From assembly GCA_028023455.1 (NCBI GenBank), contig JAQFVV010006735.1:343965-407964 (forward strand): a DNA stretch of 64,000 nt. Direction: 5' to 3'. The notes beneath the pieces were generated by a model. It was not told the DNA's origin, did not search any database, and worked only from the letters and a program-made list of their open reading frames with translations. Positions 47,525 through 60,640 of the stretch are shown here, in pieces. Source of the stretch: Epiperipatus broadwayi (taxonomy: Eukaryota > Onychophora > Udeonychophora > Euonychophora > Peripatidae). Both the position numbers and the translations under genes were made by a program. How positions within the stretch are numbered: position 1 is the first letter of the stretch; every line of letters begins with the position of its first letter.

Positions 47525-50500
47525 TAAACAAACATATATAATTTATTCAATCCCATATGGATAAAACAACATGTAACTAACATTAATTTGTCTATACTTT
47601 TAGACCTGGATTAGAACTACTACTTCATCTTTTTACAATTATGCAAATTGAATAAAAAAAAATACATATTATTATCGATACATCAACTCATCCATTTAGT
47701 GTATCTTATATGAGCTTCTACTTAACTTTATTAACTAAATATTAGTTTTGGAATAAAAACAATCTGATTATATGCAATATGTAAAACGATTTTTATGATA
47801 ATATATTTAATTAAACGATGGTTTGTATTTAGATAACTTATTATAATTTATGGGCTATTTATCAAACGTTACACTTACTATTTTTATATTTAACTTAATA
47901 CCACTTAAGTTGTGATACACACTTTATTCATAAGGATAATCTACATTATTAGTGTTGCTTACTCATTAACCAGAATTAAACATTGTATTTGAATCCTCCA
48001 TTGGTAAATAAGCATTTCTAAATCACGCAATTTTAAACTTACTCTCTCCATTGACTTACATGTGAATTACTAGCAATATTCCGCCACACAATCCAGATAT
48101 TGATCATAGTACTAGCGCACTATTTATACTAAAATGGATCTTGAGGAATTAACACCTCCAATATACCCGTTATCTTGCCCTAACTTTCTAAACAAAACAC
48201 AATAATCAACACCTTCCGTGGTGGAATTATCTCTATTTTCTCATGAGGAATATGGAATAACACCGAAGGTCAGTAGAGTTAACTATTACATTAAAATATT
48301 TTGGTGGTTTCTTGCCTTTTACTTGGGCATAATATGAACACACACCAAATATAATCCTCTCCTGGGATTTAAACGAATGAAGTATATTACATGCGAGATA
48401 AATTCTTGATCATCCTAACTATGAGAAGCGATCACTTGGGCTATAAAACATGCCCGAATACTAGATTTAACTATTCCCCTCATGGAAAACAAAGCTTTTG
48501 GGGAAATCATTTTCATCCCACAAAATAAACATATTATAAAGATTACCTATGCTGATATTAAGCATATACTGATGCTTTATCTGGGCAAGACAAGCAAATA
48601 CACTAATTATACTAAAATTATGTTACGGGGTATACTTAGATCAACATCTGAAATCAATGGATATCACAGAATAAAAGTATAATAATTTTCATTTTACCAA
48701 AAGAACATCCAACAAGTAATTGGTAGCATATTATCTTGAACTAAATAAAGTGAATGTGTTAATAAAGAATAATTGGTAATAAGTTCCTCAATTAATACAG
48801 TATAAATTCGTTTCAAGCTTTAGACAAGAAATATCTTGTATAGCAATTCTTTTTAATTACTTCTGATAATTTTTTTATTTTTATTATTTACTTTACCTAT
48901 TAAGTATCTAAATGTTTTTCTTTTACGCATCTAACATATAAAATTTATACCCATAATTGCATATAATAGTTAAAACACATTTTATAAAAAAATTTTCCAT
49001 GTCAAATATAAATTTAACCTAGAATAATTACATGAAAACATACCTTTATGATTACAAGGTCATTTAAATATTACTTGACTATACAGCCTTTAACCTGTTG
49101 ATATAAAAAAAAACACATAATTTTACAAATTAGTAAAAAAAAATCATTACTTAACAAGTGCTTATTATCTCACTAGAAAAATGTTTTCCATTGGGCAATT
49201 TATCCAAATGAAGAACTTGATCCAGTCGTAGTTCATGAAGCAAATTTAAAATAAGAAACACATTTTATTATTTCATTTATATAAAAGTTGCCTCCATTCT
49301 GGTGTACTTAATAAATTAGGCAAAGAAAAAAACATAGCAGCATTGGATGTTAACTCTTCCTTGAATTAAACTGCTATAATTTTGGGATCCAAGAAAACAA
49401 TACATATTCTAACGTAGACGAATATTTTATTCTAAACGATAACACACACAATTCTTTTCCTTTTCTATTATTGATGATACGTACCATTTTTAGCTAGCTG
49501 GCTTATGAATAAAAAAATAATGCGTGAATTTTCCAAGATACTATTATTATAATGACTGCAACTGACTTACGTGGATATGAAGTTTTAATGACTCCAATTG
49601 ATGTATAATATAACATATTATATAATGGTTATAATTAAGTCACTAATGTTTTTAGTTTTTGTTCCTACTCTGGGAATTGTAATTTTTCTTTAATAGGGAA
49701 TTCTCCGTAAAATGCACACATACAAATTTTCCGATATTTGCCTTGAGAAAATTTATATATATATTTTTTTAAAATATACAGGTGCATAAGTAAATATCAT
49801 TTATCATTAATATTATTTCTAGATAATTTTCAGTGAATAAAACATATTTTAACGTGGGGAACTTACATTATTTTCAAAGGCAGACAATTTCTTTTAGAAA
49901 GAGCGCGAAATTTTTCTAGTTAACTTTCCTTGGCTTTTATAATATGTCTTTTAATTATAATTTTTCTTTTATACCATGAAAAGATCATTAAATAAGGTAA
50001 AGTTAACAAATAATTGATTATTTCCTGGAAATTACTTATATTACTTAATTTAAATATAATGACATTTTCCGTGATTGCTGTAGCCAATATGGTCACTTTG
50101 AACTTTAGCACAAGATAGTATATTTTTGCGTATAAAAAGCTTTAAATAGGTCGATAGCGAAAGAGGATCAGGATGTCCCACCAAAAAGGATTAGCCACAC
50201 ATGATATTATTAAAATTTTACTTGACTTATATTTATTTCTGCAATTAGAAATGAAAAAAAATTTGTTACCGAATTTCAGCACTGCTTCTTCCTTGAAAAA
50301 CTAATGTCAGACTATCTTTCTTCAAAAAAAAAAAAATTGGCGGTCTTGTTTTAGCGACCTCTTACAGAAAAATACTCATTTAATTATACCATAAATAAAA
50401 GAAAGAAAAAAAACCCATTACAATCATATAGTTTTTGTATTATTTACCTGGATTACAAAGTAATTTGACAATATAAAAAATAATAAATACATTAAATTAA

Positions 50501-50881
50501 CAATCATTGATGTATAATTCTTTAAACATTATATATAAAAAAACTACCAGAAGTTATTGTGCTTTATGATAAGACACTCATCCACTCTCCCCTCTACCCA
50601 TCCAAAATCAATTACTGTTTATGATATGTGCTTTTATACTATATTAAATTGCTCTTATTGTTAATATTTTAATTAAATTATTCATGCTCTTCTTCAAAAT
50701 GACATTGAATTACTAAATTTATTAGTTATTTGCTTAAAACACATTAAAGTGAGTAAATAGCATATTTTATTAATCACTTAATATTATTATCATTTTATTT
50801 TTTTATTTTCTAAAAAAGGATAGCATTGTTTTCCTGTGGAAATAATGCCAAATAAACCAAGTGTCAATAACACTAGGTTAC
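47525..50881. other. AT-rich, nothing recognised
   Basis: Some parts (48.0-48.7 kb, 50.1-50.3 kb) are slightly less AT-rich but show no frame with a domain, no splice pair and no known repeat. Confidence 0.45.
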
Positions 50882-50909
50882 AATATATATATATATATAT
50901 ATATAGATG

Positions 50910-50949
<40 letters not shown>

Positions 50950-50958
50950 GGCCATCTG
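50882..50958. repeat. (TA)n flanked by GATGGCCA inverted repeat
   Basis: TA tract to 50904, GATGGCCATATA, another TA tract, then ATTGTGGCCATC. The inverted GATGGCCA words make a strong hairpin. It marks the left end of duplicated segment copy 1. Confidence 0.8.
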
Positions 50959-53900
50959 AATGGGCACAAGGGTTTAAGATACTTTCTATCTTAAATAAAT
51001 AGTTATATTATATTTAAAAAAAATGAAATAGCCTTAGAATTTTAAAATTTTTGCTGGAGATTGCTTAAAGCTTAAATATGGGTTGCTTGTGCAGTTTATT
51101 GACCACTTTATAAGTATTTATTAGTTTTATTGTGGTTAATGAGGTATTTAATGTGAGGAAGGAGGGGTATTTATTAATGGAAATGATACATCTTGTCAGA
51201 AAGATGCAAAGTTATCCTGTGTTAGTATAATATTATTTGAATGGTTTCAAAATCCTTTATTCATTAATTCTTATCCTTTTGTCAACAGTTAATAGCAGTT
51301 TCAATTATATTTAGTTAAGACAGTTCAATATTTAGGTTGTCGTGCATGTGTATGCCTGTATGATTCTTCATTATGTTTCATTTCATTTTCATCTTTAATA
51401 ACAGCAAACAATAGTACATTCACAATAAAAACATTTAAACTACGGTAGTTATTTTAAATAATTAACAAATATATATTTCTTTCCAATAATTAATAGATAG
51501 TTAAATCAATGGATTATTTTATAAACTGAATAAATTATTAATCATTTTATTTAATAGTTAATTAATATTCATTTTTCTTTCAGGTTTGTAAAAGCTATTT
51601 ATTTTATTATTATTATTATTATTATTTTGTCATTTAGTTCTGAAAATCAAAATGATTTTTTTTTTTGAAAAGATTTGTTTTTGCATATGTAATTAGTTAG
51701 TTAGCAAGATGTGTGGGAATAACCTGGTGAAAGGAAATGAACTTTGCTAAAAAGAGGTTTTTAACAAAGATTTCCAGTATAAAATTTGCTCTTTATAATG
51801 TAACTGTAGACAATAAACAGTGGTTCATTTATTGTGGAAATTAAAGCCAGTTACTGAAGTCAAATTGACTTTGAAAAGACTTTAGAGTAAAACTTCCAAA
51901 GGAGCTTAAGAACTTTATTATGGAAAAAAATTAATTAAACATGCAATTCTAAGGTTTTTAAAAAAAGGTACGTCAGTTTGATTAACTCTCTTCGATTTAA
52001 ACATTTCTGAATTAATCCCTTTATAACTATTACTCTTTTAAAAATGTATGTTAATAATGTCCAGTCTATATTATTTTACTTAATTGCCATTCTAAATAAG
52101 AGTGGTTTACATAAATATTATTGTTGTATCATTAAGCAACATATTTTTTTTGATATATGGAAAACGCATGCAGAACTATACCACGGAATATATTCTAATT
52201 TCTCACTATTTTTCGTGTTGTGTTTTTGTGGAGATTATACATAGACCTAAGGATATGTCTATTTTGATAGATCATATTATGTTTAAGTTCATCGTAAGGA
52301 GATAACAGTATTCATTTATTTGATATTTCTGGAACTAATGCGCATTTTTAAATTAAGGAAATAAAATGTAAGCTACTTCTGTTTAAATTGAATAGTAGGA
52401 CAGAAATGCTGTTAATTTTTGTTCTCTTCAATAAGGACGGAATATGAAACAAAGCATTATTAATTATGGAATTATTAAGGACAATTTAAAGTATCGTTAA
52501 ATGTTATTCAGAAAAACACTAAAGATAATCACGTATTTAATCCAGAACTGCACCGAAAATGTCTTATATTTTCAGCATAATAAGGAAAAATTAACTGCTT
52601 GCGTGTGATTTGGTACCTTGAATGGATATGCTATAAACACTGAAAGGTGCTGGGCATATTTAAGTTATGTTTATATATTTTTTTTAATTTATACTGCAAA
52701 AGTTTATTTTAGTTTAAAATTCAGTTTGGAATGTGTCCCATATTATTTCATAAACCCGGAGCAGAGCTTTGCAAATGAACTTTTATTTTAAGTTACAAAA
52801 CTAATAACTTTTGTGTCTTTTATTTTTTTTTATTGCTTGTCATAACTAATGTATATGATATGTAGATAGGTTTTATTTATTATTATGTTCATGTATAATC
52901 TGTGTTATTTTGATTTTCAAGACCGTCTCCGGAGCGTACTCAAATGGGGAGTATGCCGGTAAAAATTGATTGTGTACAAATAGATCTTATTGTTTCCTTA
53001 CAGGATGAAAGAAATATTTTTTTAATATATTATTAGAGAGGTTTACATTTATTTTTGTATACTTTATTATCTCAAAGTGAAAATTTTGTTCTTTGTTTAA
53101 ATCAAGGAACTTATAATGAGAAATAGTTTGTTAGATATAAAAAAAGTTCGTTCGTAATAAAACCATTAAATTTTAAAAAAGTAACCTAAAGTTTATTAAA
53201 TTAAAAGTTATGCCTTAATGCAATATTTAATTATTGTATTACCTGCTTAGTGTGTAATTTAAAGTTAATATTATATATACTTTGATTCGCGGTGTGTGTT
53301 TGTTTCGCACAATTATGATATTTGTTTGATAAATATTCAGTTTGTGAATATTTATGCATAAATTTCATATATTGTCATACTTTAGTGAGTTGAATGGATT
53401 GGTATATTATCTGTATGTATTTATCTGTCAGCGCGTATTTATAATGTTCGATATTTAGAGAAGCTATGAGAATAGAAAGAAATCTGACTGCGTTGTAATG
53501 TCTATAGGGATAAAAGATCTTGCTTATTTAGTATATGTTAATAATTTTCCATGAGTAGAGCCTTGTTTATTTTATATGCGTATGATTGATGATATTTTTT
53601 TGAAGTGATGTTTTTAGGGCCCTGGTGACGAGGAATTAAAATCCCCACCAATAATGTATTTAGAAGTAGAGGAGTTATTGTTGAAATATGATTAAATGAT
53701 GTTTAGGAAGTAATGTGACATTTTTCTTGGATTCTTGGTAATGAATTATTGTAGAAGTGTTCGGTAAGAGTTATCTGCGTCTCATGTAGATTCCCTTTAT
53801 AACGTATAGTATGTAAAATCATGAAAATATAGCTATGTGTTAATTAATATGTGGCTAGATAAATTGTTAGATTAACTCTTGATGTAGTATTAGTGTCATA

Positions 53901-54271
53901 TTTATTGATGAATTACGACATTGTTCGAAATAAAATAATTATATGATATTTTCTTAATGAATGGAGAGTTTTTTTTTTAAAAAAATTGTTTTATATTATT
54001 GTTGCTTGAACGTACACACACACGCGTAATATAAATAATATCGCATATATAAAGTATAGAATTATTGAAATTAAAATGAGACATAAATACTTTTGAAATA
54101 TACTACATTCATTTAATAGAAGTATAAAGTATTAAGATTAAAACCGGAAATAAATATTGTAAAATACAGTGTATTTATTTAAATAAAAGTTATCAATCAT
54201 CAAATCATCAGAATAAACATGATTTTGTTGCTATGAATGAAAGATATACGTAATTGAAAGTGATTATTAGT
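50946..54271. repeat. Large direct duplication, copy 1 (non-coding)
   Basis: Aligns colinearly with 60636-64000. Shared anchors, in order: TCTGA(A/G)TGGGCACAAGG, GATGCAAAGTTAT, AATCCTTTATTCATT, AGTTAA(T/C)AGC-like, TTTCAGGTTTGTAAAAG, ATGTAT-start block near 52044, TATTTATCTGTCAGC, CCATGAGTAGAGCCT and CACACACA..GTAATATAAA(T/C)AATATCG. Differences are substitutions and small indels throughout. No frame is conserved between copies, so it is probably not coding. Its nature (old transposon, intron or regulatory segment of duplicated genes) is unknown. Confidence 0.85.
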
Positions 54272-55480
54272 CAATTATAGAAAGTTGCTTTGCTGAAAGC
54301 CAAATATAAATGATTTGATTAATTTTATTAATCAACAGTAATATCCTCTCGAAAGTATCTATATTTTTTTTGTGCTAATAATATAATATGTCATTTATTT
54401 ATGGTCATATAGATGAAACATGCAAGCAAAGTATGTGTTCAAAGTCGGGATATTTAAGTTTTATTATTAATTTTTTTAGATGGTAGGGATAATCCCAAAC
54501 TGATGCTAAAAATTTATTTAATAATTTAAAAGTCTATAAAACAAAGAGCCCATTTGAAAATATTATGTTAAATCAAATTTATTTTATTTGTTATAATAAA
54601 TGATTTGTTTTAGTTATTTAAATCTTAAAAGCTGTGCCTTGAGTTATTCTTATGTACATTCGTATTTTCCATTTCCATATCTCCACATTTCATAAATCTA
54701 TTATAAAACAGATATATTATTTTAGAGTTATAATATTAAATTTGCTAGTGTCTGACAATATTGTATTTCCTAATCCAAACATTATAAAGAGTATTTGCCA
54801 CTTGATAAACGTATTAGAAAGGTTGCCAAGTCAGTATATTTATGAGATGATGATATGAGATTAAAATACCCTATCTCTGTCATTATCTTATTATTGAAAC
54901 ACAGTAAAATATTTTAGTCAATTAGTTTCATTATATTTTTCTCATACTTTAGAATTATAACTTATGGGCAATGTAGTTTATTAATTCAACTGTGTTTGTT
55001 AAATTCCCCGAGATCTTCTTATTTATTTCTTGATTGGCATTAAAGTAGATGTTTAGATTATGATATGCCAAGTAATAAAATTGTTTAAAAATATAATCAT
55101 AGCAAGCTGATATATGATATACTTGGATGAAGGAAGAAATTAAGTTTAAAGTATATTTTAATAGACTGTACCAAATAAACATTACGATTCTTTATCATAC
55201 AATTAATTAACAAAGAAATTTACATTATATTGAATATTTTATAATATTTCTTCTTTTATTCATTCATTATCATATATCTTATGAACTGCCTATAGCCTTG
55301 CACTGAGCTGAGCTGAACATGAACTTAAATATAGAGTCTCAGTAATAATTTTATATTATATCTTTTGTTATATTGTTCTATTCAATAATAGAACTGGTGC
55401 CTGGGCATTTCGCTCATGTAATGTATATGAGCGGTGTTGGAAACGTAGGTTATAATATATATATATATGCTAATTATGGT
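54272..55480. other. AT-rich, nothing recognised
   Basis: Whether the duplication extends here cannot be tested, because copy 2 reaches the window edge. Confidence 0.5.
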
Positions 55481-55775
55481 ATATGCATAAAGAGTAACTT
55501 ACTGCAAAAATATCTAGTGATATAAATACACTATATATGAAATTGATTTAAAGTAAAATTATATGTATTAAGTGAAGTTTATTTACAATATAGTTTTGAT
55601 AAGCATTTTTTTTAAATAAAAAAAATTCCAATCAAATTAAAAATGTTAAACATTTTTCACTTAAAATAATATTTCATATCTTCAATCACTTATATACACA
55701 TATATTATTATGTGCACACACTATATATAATATATGCATAAGGATATGCATTTTAATTTATAGCAGAAATATCTA

Positions 55776-55826
<51 letters not shown>

Positions 55827-55885
55827 ATTATAAGTGTCCAGTTAATTTAAAGTATGATATAGTTTTAAATGTTCATTTAATGTGC
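55480..55885. repeat. Diverged direct repeat around (AT)n
   Basis: ATATGCATAA...ATATCTAGTGATATA occurs near 55482 and 55733, followed in both by TTAATTTAAAGTA-like sequence, about 255 bases apart. The second carries an expanded (AT)n at 55779-55824. Confidence 0.6.
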
Positions 55886-55906
55886 CAATACTAAAAACTT
55901 AAAAAT

Positions 55907-56208
55907 AATAGAAATAATTTTTTTATATTAAATGCTTTTATTGAGCATGCACTAAAAATAATTCTTTATTCAACCACAATTGGTGGTTTTAGATTTAACT
56001 TGAAATAAAACCATAGTCGGGGAGGGGTCCAGAAATTAATTAACTCAATCTCTATTTTTATAACAAGAGATTGATTTAATTAATTTTAGATTCTCCCATG
56101 CTTTTATTTTAAGTTAAATCTAAAAACCCCAATTGTGGTTGAAAAAAACATTTTTTTAGTTACATAGTCAATAAAAGCATTTGATATAAAAAATCTTTTT
56201 ATTTCTGT
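55907..56208. mobile_element. Foldback element, ~300 bp
   Basis: Arms 55907-56053 and 56067-56208 match inversely: AAATGCTTTTATTGA, TTCAACCACAATTG, TTTTAGATTTAACTT and AATTAATTAA. The loop is short. MITE-like. Confidence 0.75.
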
Positions 56209-56818
56209 TACTTAAAGTAACTTCATAAATCTATAATATTTAAAATCAAAACATAATAAAAAACATATATTATTTAACTGTTTTACATCATAACACAAAA
56301 TGAAAAGAAAGCAAAACCCTAAAAAAAATTTATGTAATGATTATGACAACCTTTTTTTTTATCTAGATTTCATTCTTTAAAAATTAACTATTATTTTATT
56401 ATAATACCTACATGTTAAAAATGCAAATTTTGAAGAATGTGCTCAGAAAGTAAAGAAATCACTTTCTCTGTTCTTTCTTCCACATTTTAAAAATGCTTCT
56501 GGTGGCAAAACAATCAAAACTATTCTAAATAATAGTCTAAATATTTATTTTTGTTCATAATGTCCTATTGCTAATATTTTATTCTGCCTTTGAAAATAAT
56601 TAGCATAAATTGATATATCTAAGTGTTGACTATATATTTTTGGTAGTCAGTATATTAAAAAAAACAAAAGTTAATAATTTACAATTTTGTATATAATAAA
56701 TAACTAATTAATGATATGCAAAAGAAGAATATTAATTTAATATCAGAAATATAATTTCCATGAATCAATTCCTAAAAAAAAACAAAAACAACAACAACAA
56801 CAACAATAAAAAAAAAAA
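56209..56818. other. AT-rich, nothing recognised
   Basis: Ends in a CAA-rich and poly(A) lead-in to the AAT repeat. Confidence 0.5.
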
Positions 56819-57038
<220 letters not shown>

Positions 57039-57664
57039 TATTTTTTAAATAAATATTCTTTTTGTAATGAAAATCAAACAAGAATATTATAACAGAAATA
57101 AAAAAATATTAAATACCAAGATTTAAAAGAACAAAAAAAAAAGATGAAAGAAGAATATAAAAAAAAGGTTTTTACTCTTATTGATCATATAAAGTTTTCT
57201 TCTTTTTTTTTCTAATTTTCTGAATTTTCATTTTATTAATTCATATAATTGTATATTGGTGTTTTTAATTAATGTGTTGTAATATTTTAGATCTAAATAA
57301 CACTTCTGAAATCTACAGTGAGTTTTTTTAAAAAAAAAATAGGCACAATTAATACACCATAGCTTGGACAATTTAGCTGAGATTAAAACTTATCTTTTTT
57401 TTTTACAGTTATTCTTACAGTTAAAATAATTACATAAAATATTTGAAATAAATGATTTATAGTTAAAGTTACCTATAGTAATTCGAATCTATTTAGCATA
57501 GTTTAAATAGAATAACTTTTCATATGTAAAGTCTTTAAAAATTTTTAGTGATTTCAAATAAATACAGATACTGCTTTATTATAATGAACCCATTATAGAA
57601 CTTGCAAGCACATATAACACATTTCTATATATTTATAATAATAATATTACTTTATCACTGAAAA
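57039..57664. other. AT-rich, nothing recognised
   Basis: No feature supported. Confidence 0.5.
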
Positions 57665-57799
57665 AAGTCATATATCACATGACCTATATAGCTTGCTTTA
57701 CCAATATGTGATAACTAAAGAATGTGCTAATAGCTCTGAACAACCTTTTTTATGATAAATGCTACAAGAGAAAGCATTTGAAATCTTTATCTAGGATTA

Positions 57800-57841
57800 C
57801 CGCCATCACCAGGCCAGTGCTATGGCTTTCTTCAGTGAGGA
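57800..57841 (-). ncRNA. Hammerhead remnant in family B pair
   Basis: The minus strand has TCCTCA, CTGAAGA (57829-57835), a GCCATAGC-containing stem II region, then GCACTGG and CTGGTGA. The stem I strands and first core strand remain; GAAAC and GTC are mutated (GCAC, GCC). Confidence 0.45.
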
Positions 57842-58522
57842 TCTAGGACATTAGATTCAAAATACTAACTCAAGCCAAGCATTTATCTAATACTTAATTA
57901 TTAAGAAGATCTAAAATTTTCAGACATCTGTATGTCTTCAAATTTAGCTCTTCAATGGAAGAAGCTATATGGGCCTAAACTAAAGTCAGTAACCCCATAT
58001 ATTAATAGGCTTAAGGATATAATATAGCCAAAGTCTTAACAGTCAAATTGTAATATTAATGAAAACAAGTCATATATCACATGACCTATATAGCTTGCTT
58101 TACCAATATGTGATAACTAAAGAGTGTGCTAATAGCTCTAAACAACCTTTTTTTATGGTAAATGCTACAAGAGAAAGCATTTGAAATCTTTATCAGGGAT
58201 TGTAAAAAAAAATAATAATAAGCTTATTTCGAGCCGTTAGCACACTCTTTATTTATTACATATTAGTAATGCAAGCTATATAGGTCATGTGATTTATGAC
58301 TTATTTTCATTAATATTATAATTTGGTTGTTGTTAAGGCTTTGACTATATTATATTGCTAAGCCTACTAATATATGGAGTCACTGACTTTAGTTGAGGCC
58401 CATATAGCTTCTTTAGTTAAAGAGCTGAATTTGAAGATATACAGATGTCTGAAAAATTCAGATCTTCTTTTTAATAGATAAATGCTTGGCTTTAGTTAGG
58501 GTTTTGAATCTAATGTCCTAAC

Positions 58523-58551
58523 TTCTCACTGAAGAGAGATCAGTCTGGGGA
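58523..58551 (+). ncRNA. Hammerhead remnant lacking stem II
   Basis: TTCTCA pairs with TGGGGA (six pairs including G-T). CTGAAGA (58529-58535) is intact and GTC (58543-58545) is present, but GAGATCA follows the core directly, so stem II and the normal GAAA strand were deleted. Confidence 0.45.
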
Positions 58552-58608
58552 TGGCAACAATCTTGGATAAAGCTTTCGAATGCTTTCTTTTATGGAATTT
58601 ATCATTTA

Positions 58609-58957
<349 letters not shown>

Positions 58958-59611
58958 CTAATTAACCCATTTCTTAGAAATTTTATAACACGTATCTTTC
59001 CTATTCATAGCCTTATTATCCATGGCAATAAAACATGCCTCCTTCACCTTTCTCTTAACATCATTTCTTTCCCTACAAACTATTCTTGGATTTTCAGGTT
59101 CACATGAATGACCAGTTAATTTCTGATGCATTGCGAATATTGAGGTGTAAGCTGGGTCTGCTTGGGCCTTTCTGTAAGAATATCTGTGCTGGGACAATCT
59201 TGTTGAGAGAGTTGCTTTCGTTTCTCCATAGTATGATGCCATGCAGTTATTTTCTGGGCATGAGATATTATAGACAGCCTGAGAAATGTTGTTGGGTGTT
59301 ACAATATCTTTTGCATTGTTAATAATTCTATTGGTATTAGGGGTGTGTGTGTGAAAACATAGTTGAAATTCTCTATTAAACACTGAGTAAAGTTTTCTAT
59401 GGGCATTTGCAAAGTATGGCAACAATATTCTATTTTTCTGCTGCTTAATTGCATTGTTATTTAATTTACTGTAAAATTGTCTAATTTTTCCATCAATACT
59501 ATTTTGTTTAAAACCGATATTTAATAAATCGTTTCTATATAAAATCAATTTTGCCCTTTTGTCTGCTTCAAATCTGCAAAGGTGCTCATTCCTATGTAAG
59601 AAAGATATCAA
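58958..59611 (-). pseudogene. Penelope-like element, RT end plus GIY-YIG endonuclease
   Basis: An intact frame of about 215 residues. It begins with RT C-terminal linker sequence (FEADKRAKLILYRNDLLNIG), then LPYFANAHRKLYSVF and the endonuclease core AVYNISCPENNC, YYGETKATLSTRLSQH, and EACFIAMDNKAMNRKD near the end. The YYGET with following R and H residues matches PLE GIY-YIG domains; the CP-x-NNC insertion differs from the fragment at 1190-1785, so two PLE subfamilies are present. It is 5'-truncated about 60 bases before a (TA)n tract and has no real start codon. On its upstream side stands MITE copy 3, the same neighbour as at the other fragment. Confidence 0.85.
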
Positions 59612-59663
59612 TCCTGTGAATTTAGTTCACAGAGGGTGGTACTGGTTTTCTTAACCATTTGGG

Positions 59664-59667
<4 letters not shown>

Positions 59668-59751
<84 letters not shown>

Positions 59752-59753
59752 GG
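59668..59753. repeat. (AT)n-(GT)n microsatellite
   Basis: AT units to about 59737, then GT units and GGGTGTAG. It separates the PLE fragment from MITE copy 3. Confidence 0.95.
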
Positions 59754-59754
59754 T

Positions 59755-60540
59755 GTAGTGTAATATACAAATCAATATATATATATATATAAAAATACAG
59801 TATCAATTTATATAAATTATACTTTTTAGAAGTACTTTCTATTACTTAGACTTTGTAGTTCCTTTTATCAACTATATAACATTGAATAATCAAAATGAGA
59901 CAACCACTTAATAATACCCTTAGTTCAATTCAGATTTCCCATGAATTCTGTTATCTTAACATTTGATGACTGGCTGATTCATGATACATTTGATGATTTC
60001 TTGTAAATCAACATAGCCTCTTTTTATTTTACGTTTATTATGACAACGTTACTTGAATAATTTTCATATTTTTATAATCAAGAATTTAAATTCATATTGA
60101 CAAGATTTATTATGATCAAATATAACAGATGATGAAGGTTTGTTTATATCTGTTCCATATGGATTCAATATGGATTTAAATTTGATTTATAAAAAAATAT
60201 GAAAATTATTTAAATTGAACATTGTCATAATAAACTAAAAAATAAAAGAGGCTATGTTGATTTCAAGAAAATCTTTCAAATGTTAAATGAATCGCCAGTC
60301 ATCAAATGTAGACAACAGAATTATGGGAAATCTGAATTGAACTATGGAAGATTATTAAGGGTTGTCTCATTTTGATTATTCAACTTGGTTATATAGTTGA
60401 TAAAGACTACAAAGTGTATAGTCGAAAGTACTTCTAAAAGAATATAATTTATATAAATGGCTACTGTATTTTGATATATATATTGATTTGTATATTACAT
60501 ATATTGTGAAACCAGTACGAGATATCAAACTTTATATATA
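59755..60540. mobile_element. Palindromic MITE-like element, copy 3 (longest)
   Basis: Same arms as copies 1 and 2 (GTAATATACAAATC, AAGTACTT, GTTGAATAATCAAAATGAG, TCTGTTATC). The palindrome continues inward: CATAGCCTCTTTTATTTT, TTTATTATGACAA and AATTTTCATATTTTTATAA each have inverted partners on the other side. Copy 1 therefore looks like a deletion derivative of this form. The arms have drifted, with several indels. No frame. Confidence 0.8.
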
Positions 60541-60541
60541 T

Positions 60542-60636
<95 letters not shown>
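60535..60636. repeat. (TA)n microsatellite
   Basis: About 50 TA units with one interruption, joining MITE copy 3 to the duplicated segment. Confidence 0.95.

Positions 60637-60640
<4 letters not shown>

Larger units (their letters stand above)
57665..58600. mobile_element. PLE-type family B: tandem pair plus inverted copy
   Basis: A block of about 133 bases starting AAGTCATATATCACATG is at 57665-57797 and again at 58067-58200, period about 402, with family B body between (minus orientation). From 58208 to 58600 the same sequence returns inverted (plus orientation), so the locus is a head-to-tail pair followed by a head-to-head unit. Each body keeps a hammerhead remnant. No enzyme gene is attached; the nearest PLE coding fragment is at 58958. 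Confidence 0.75.
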
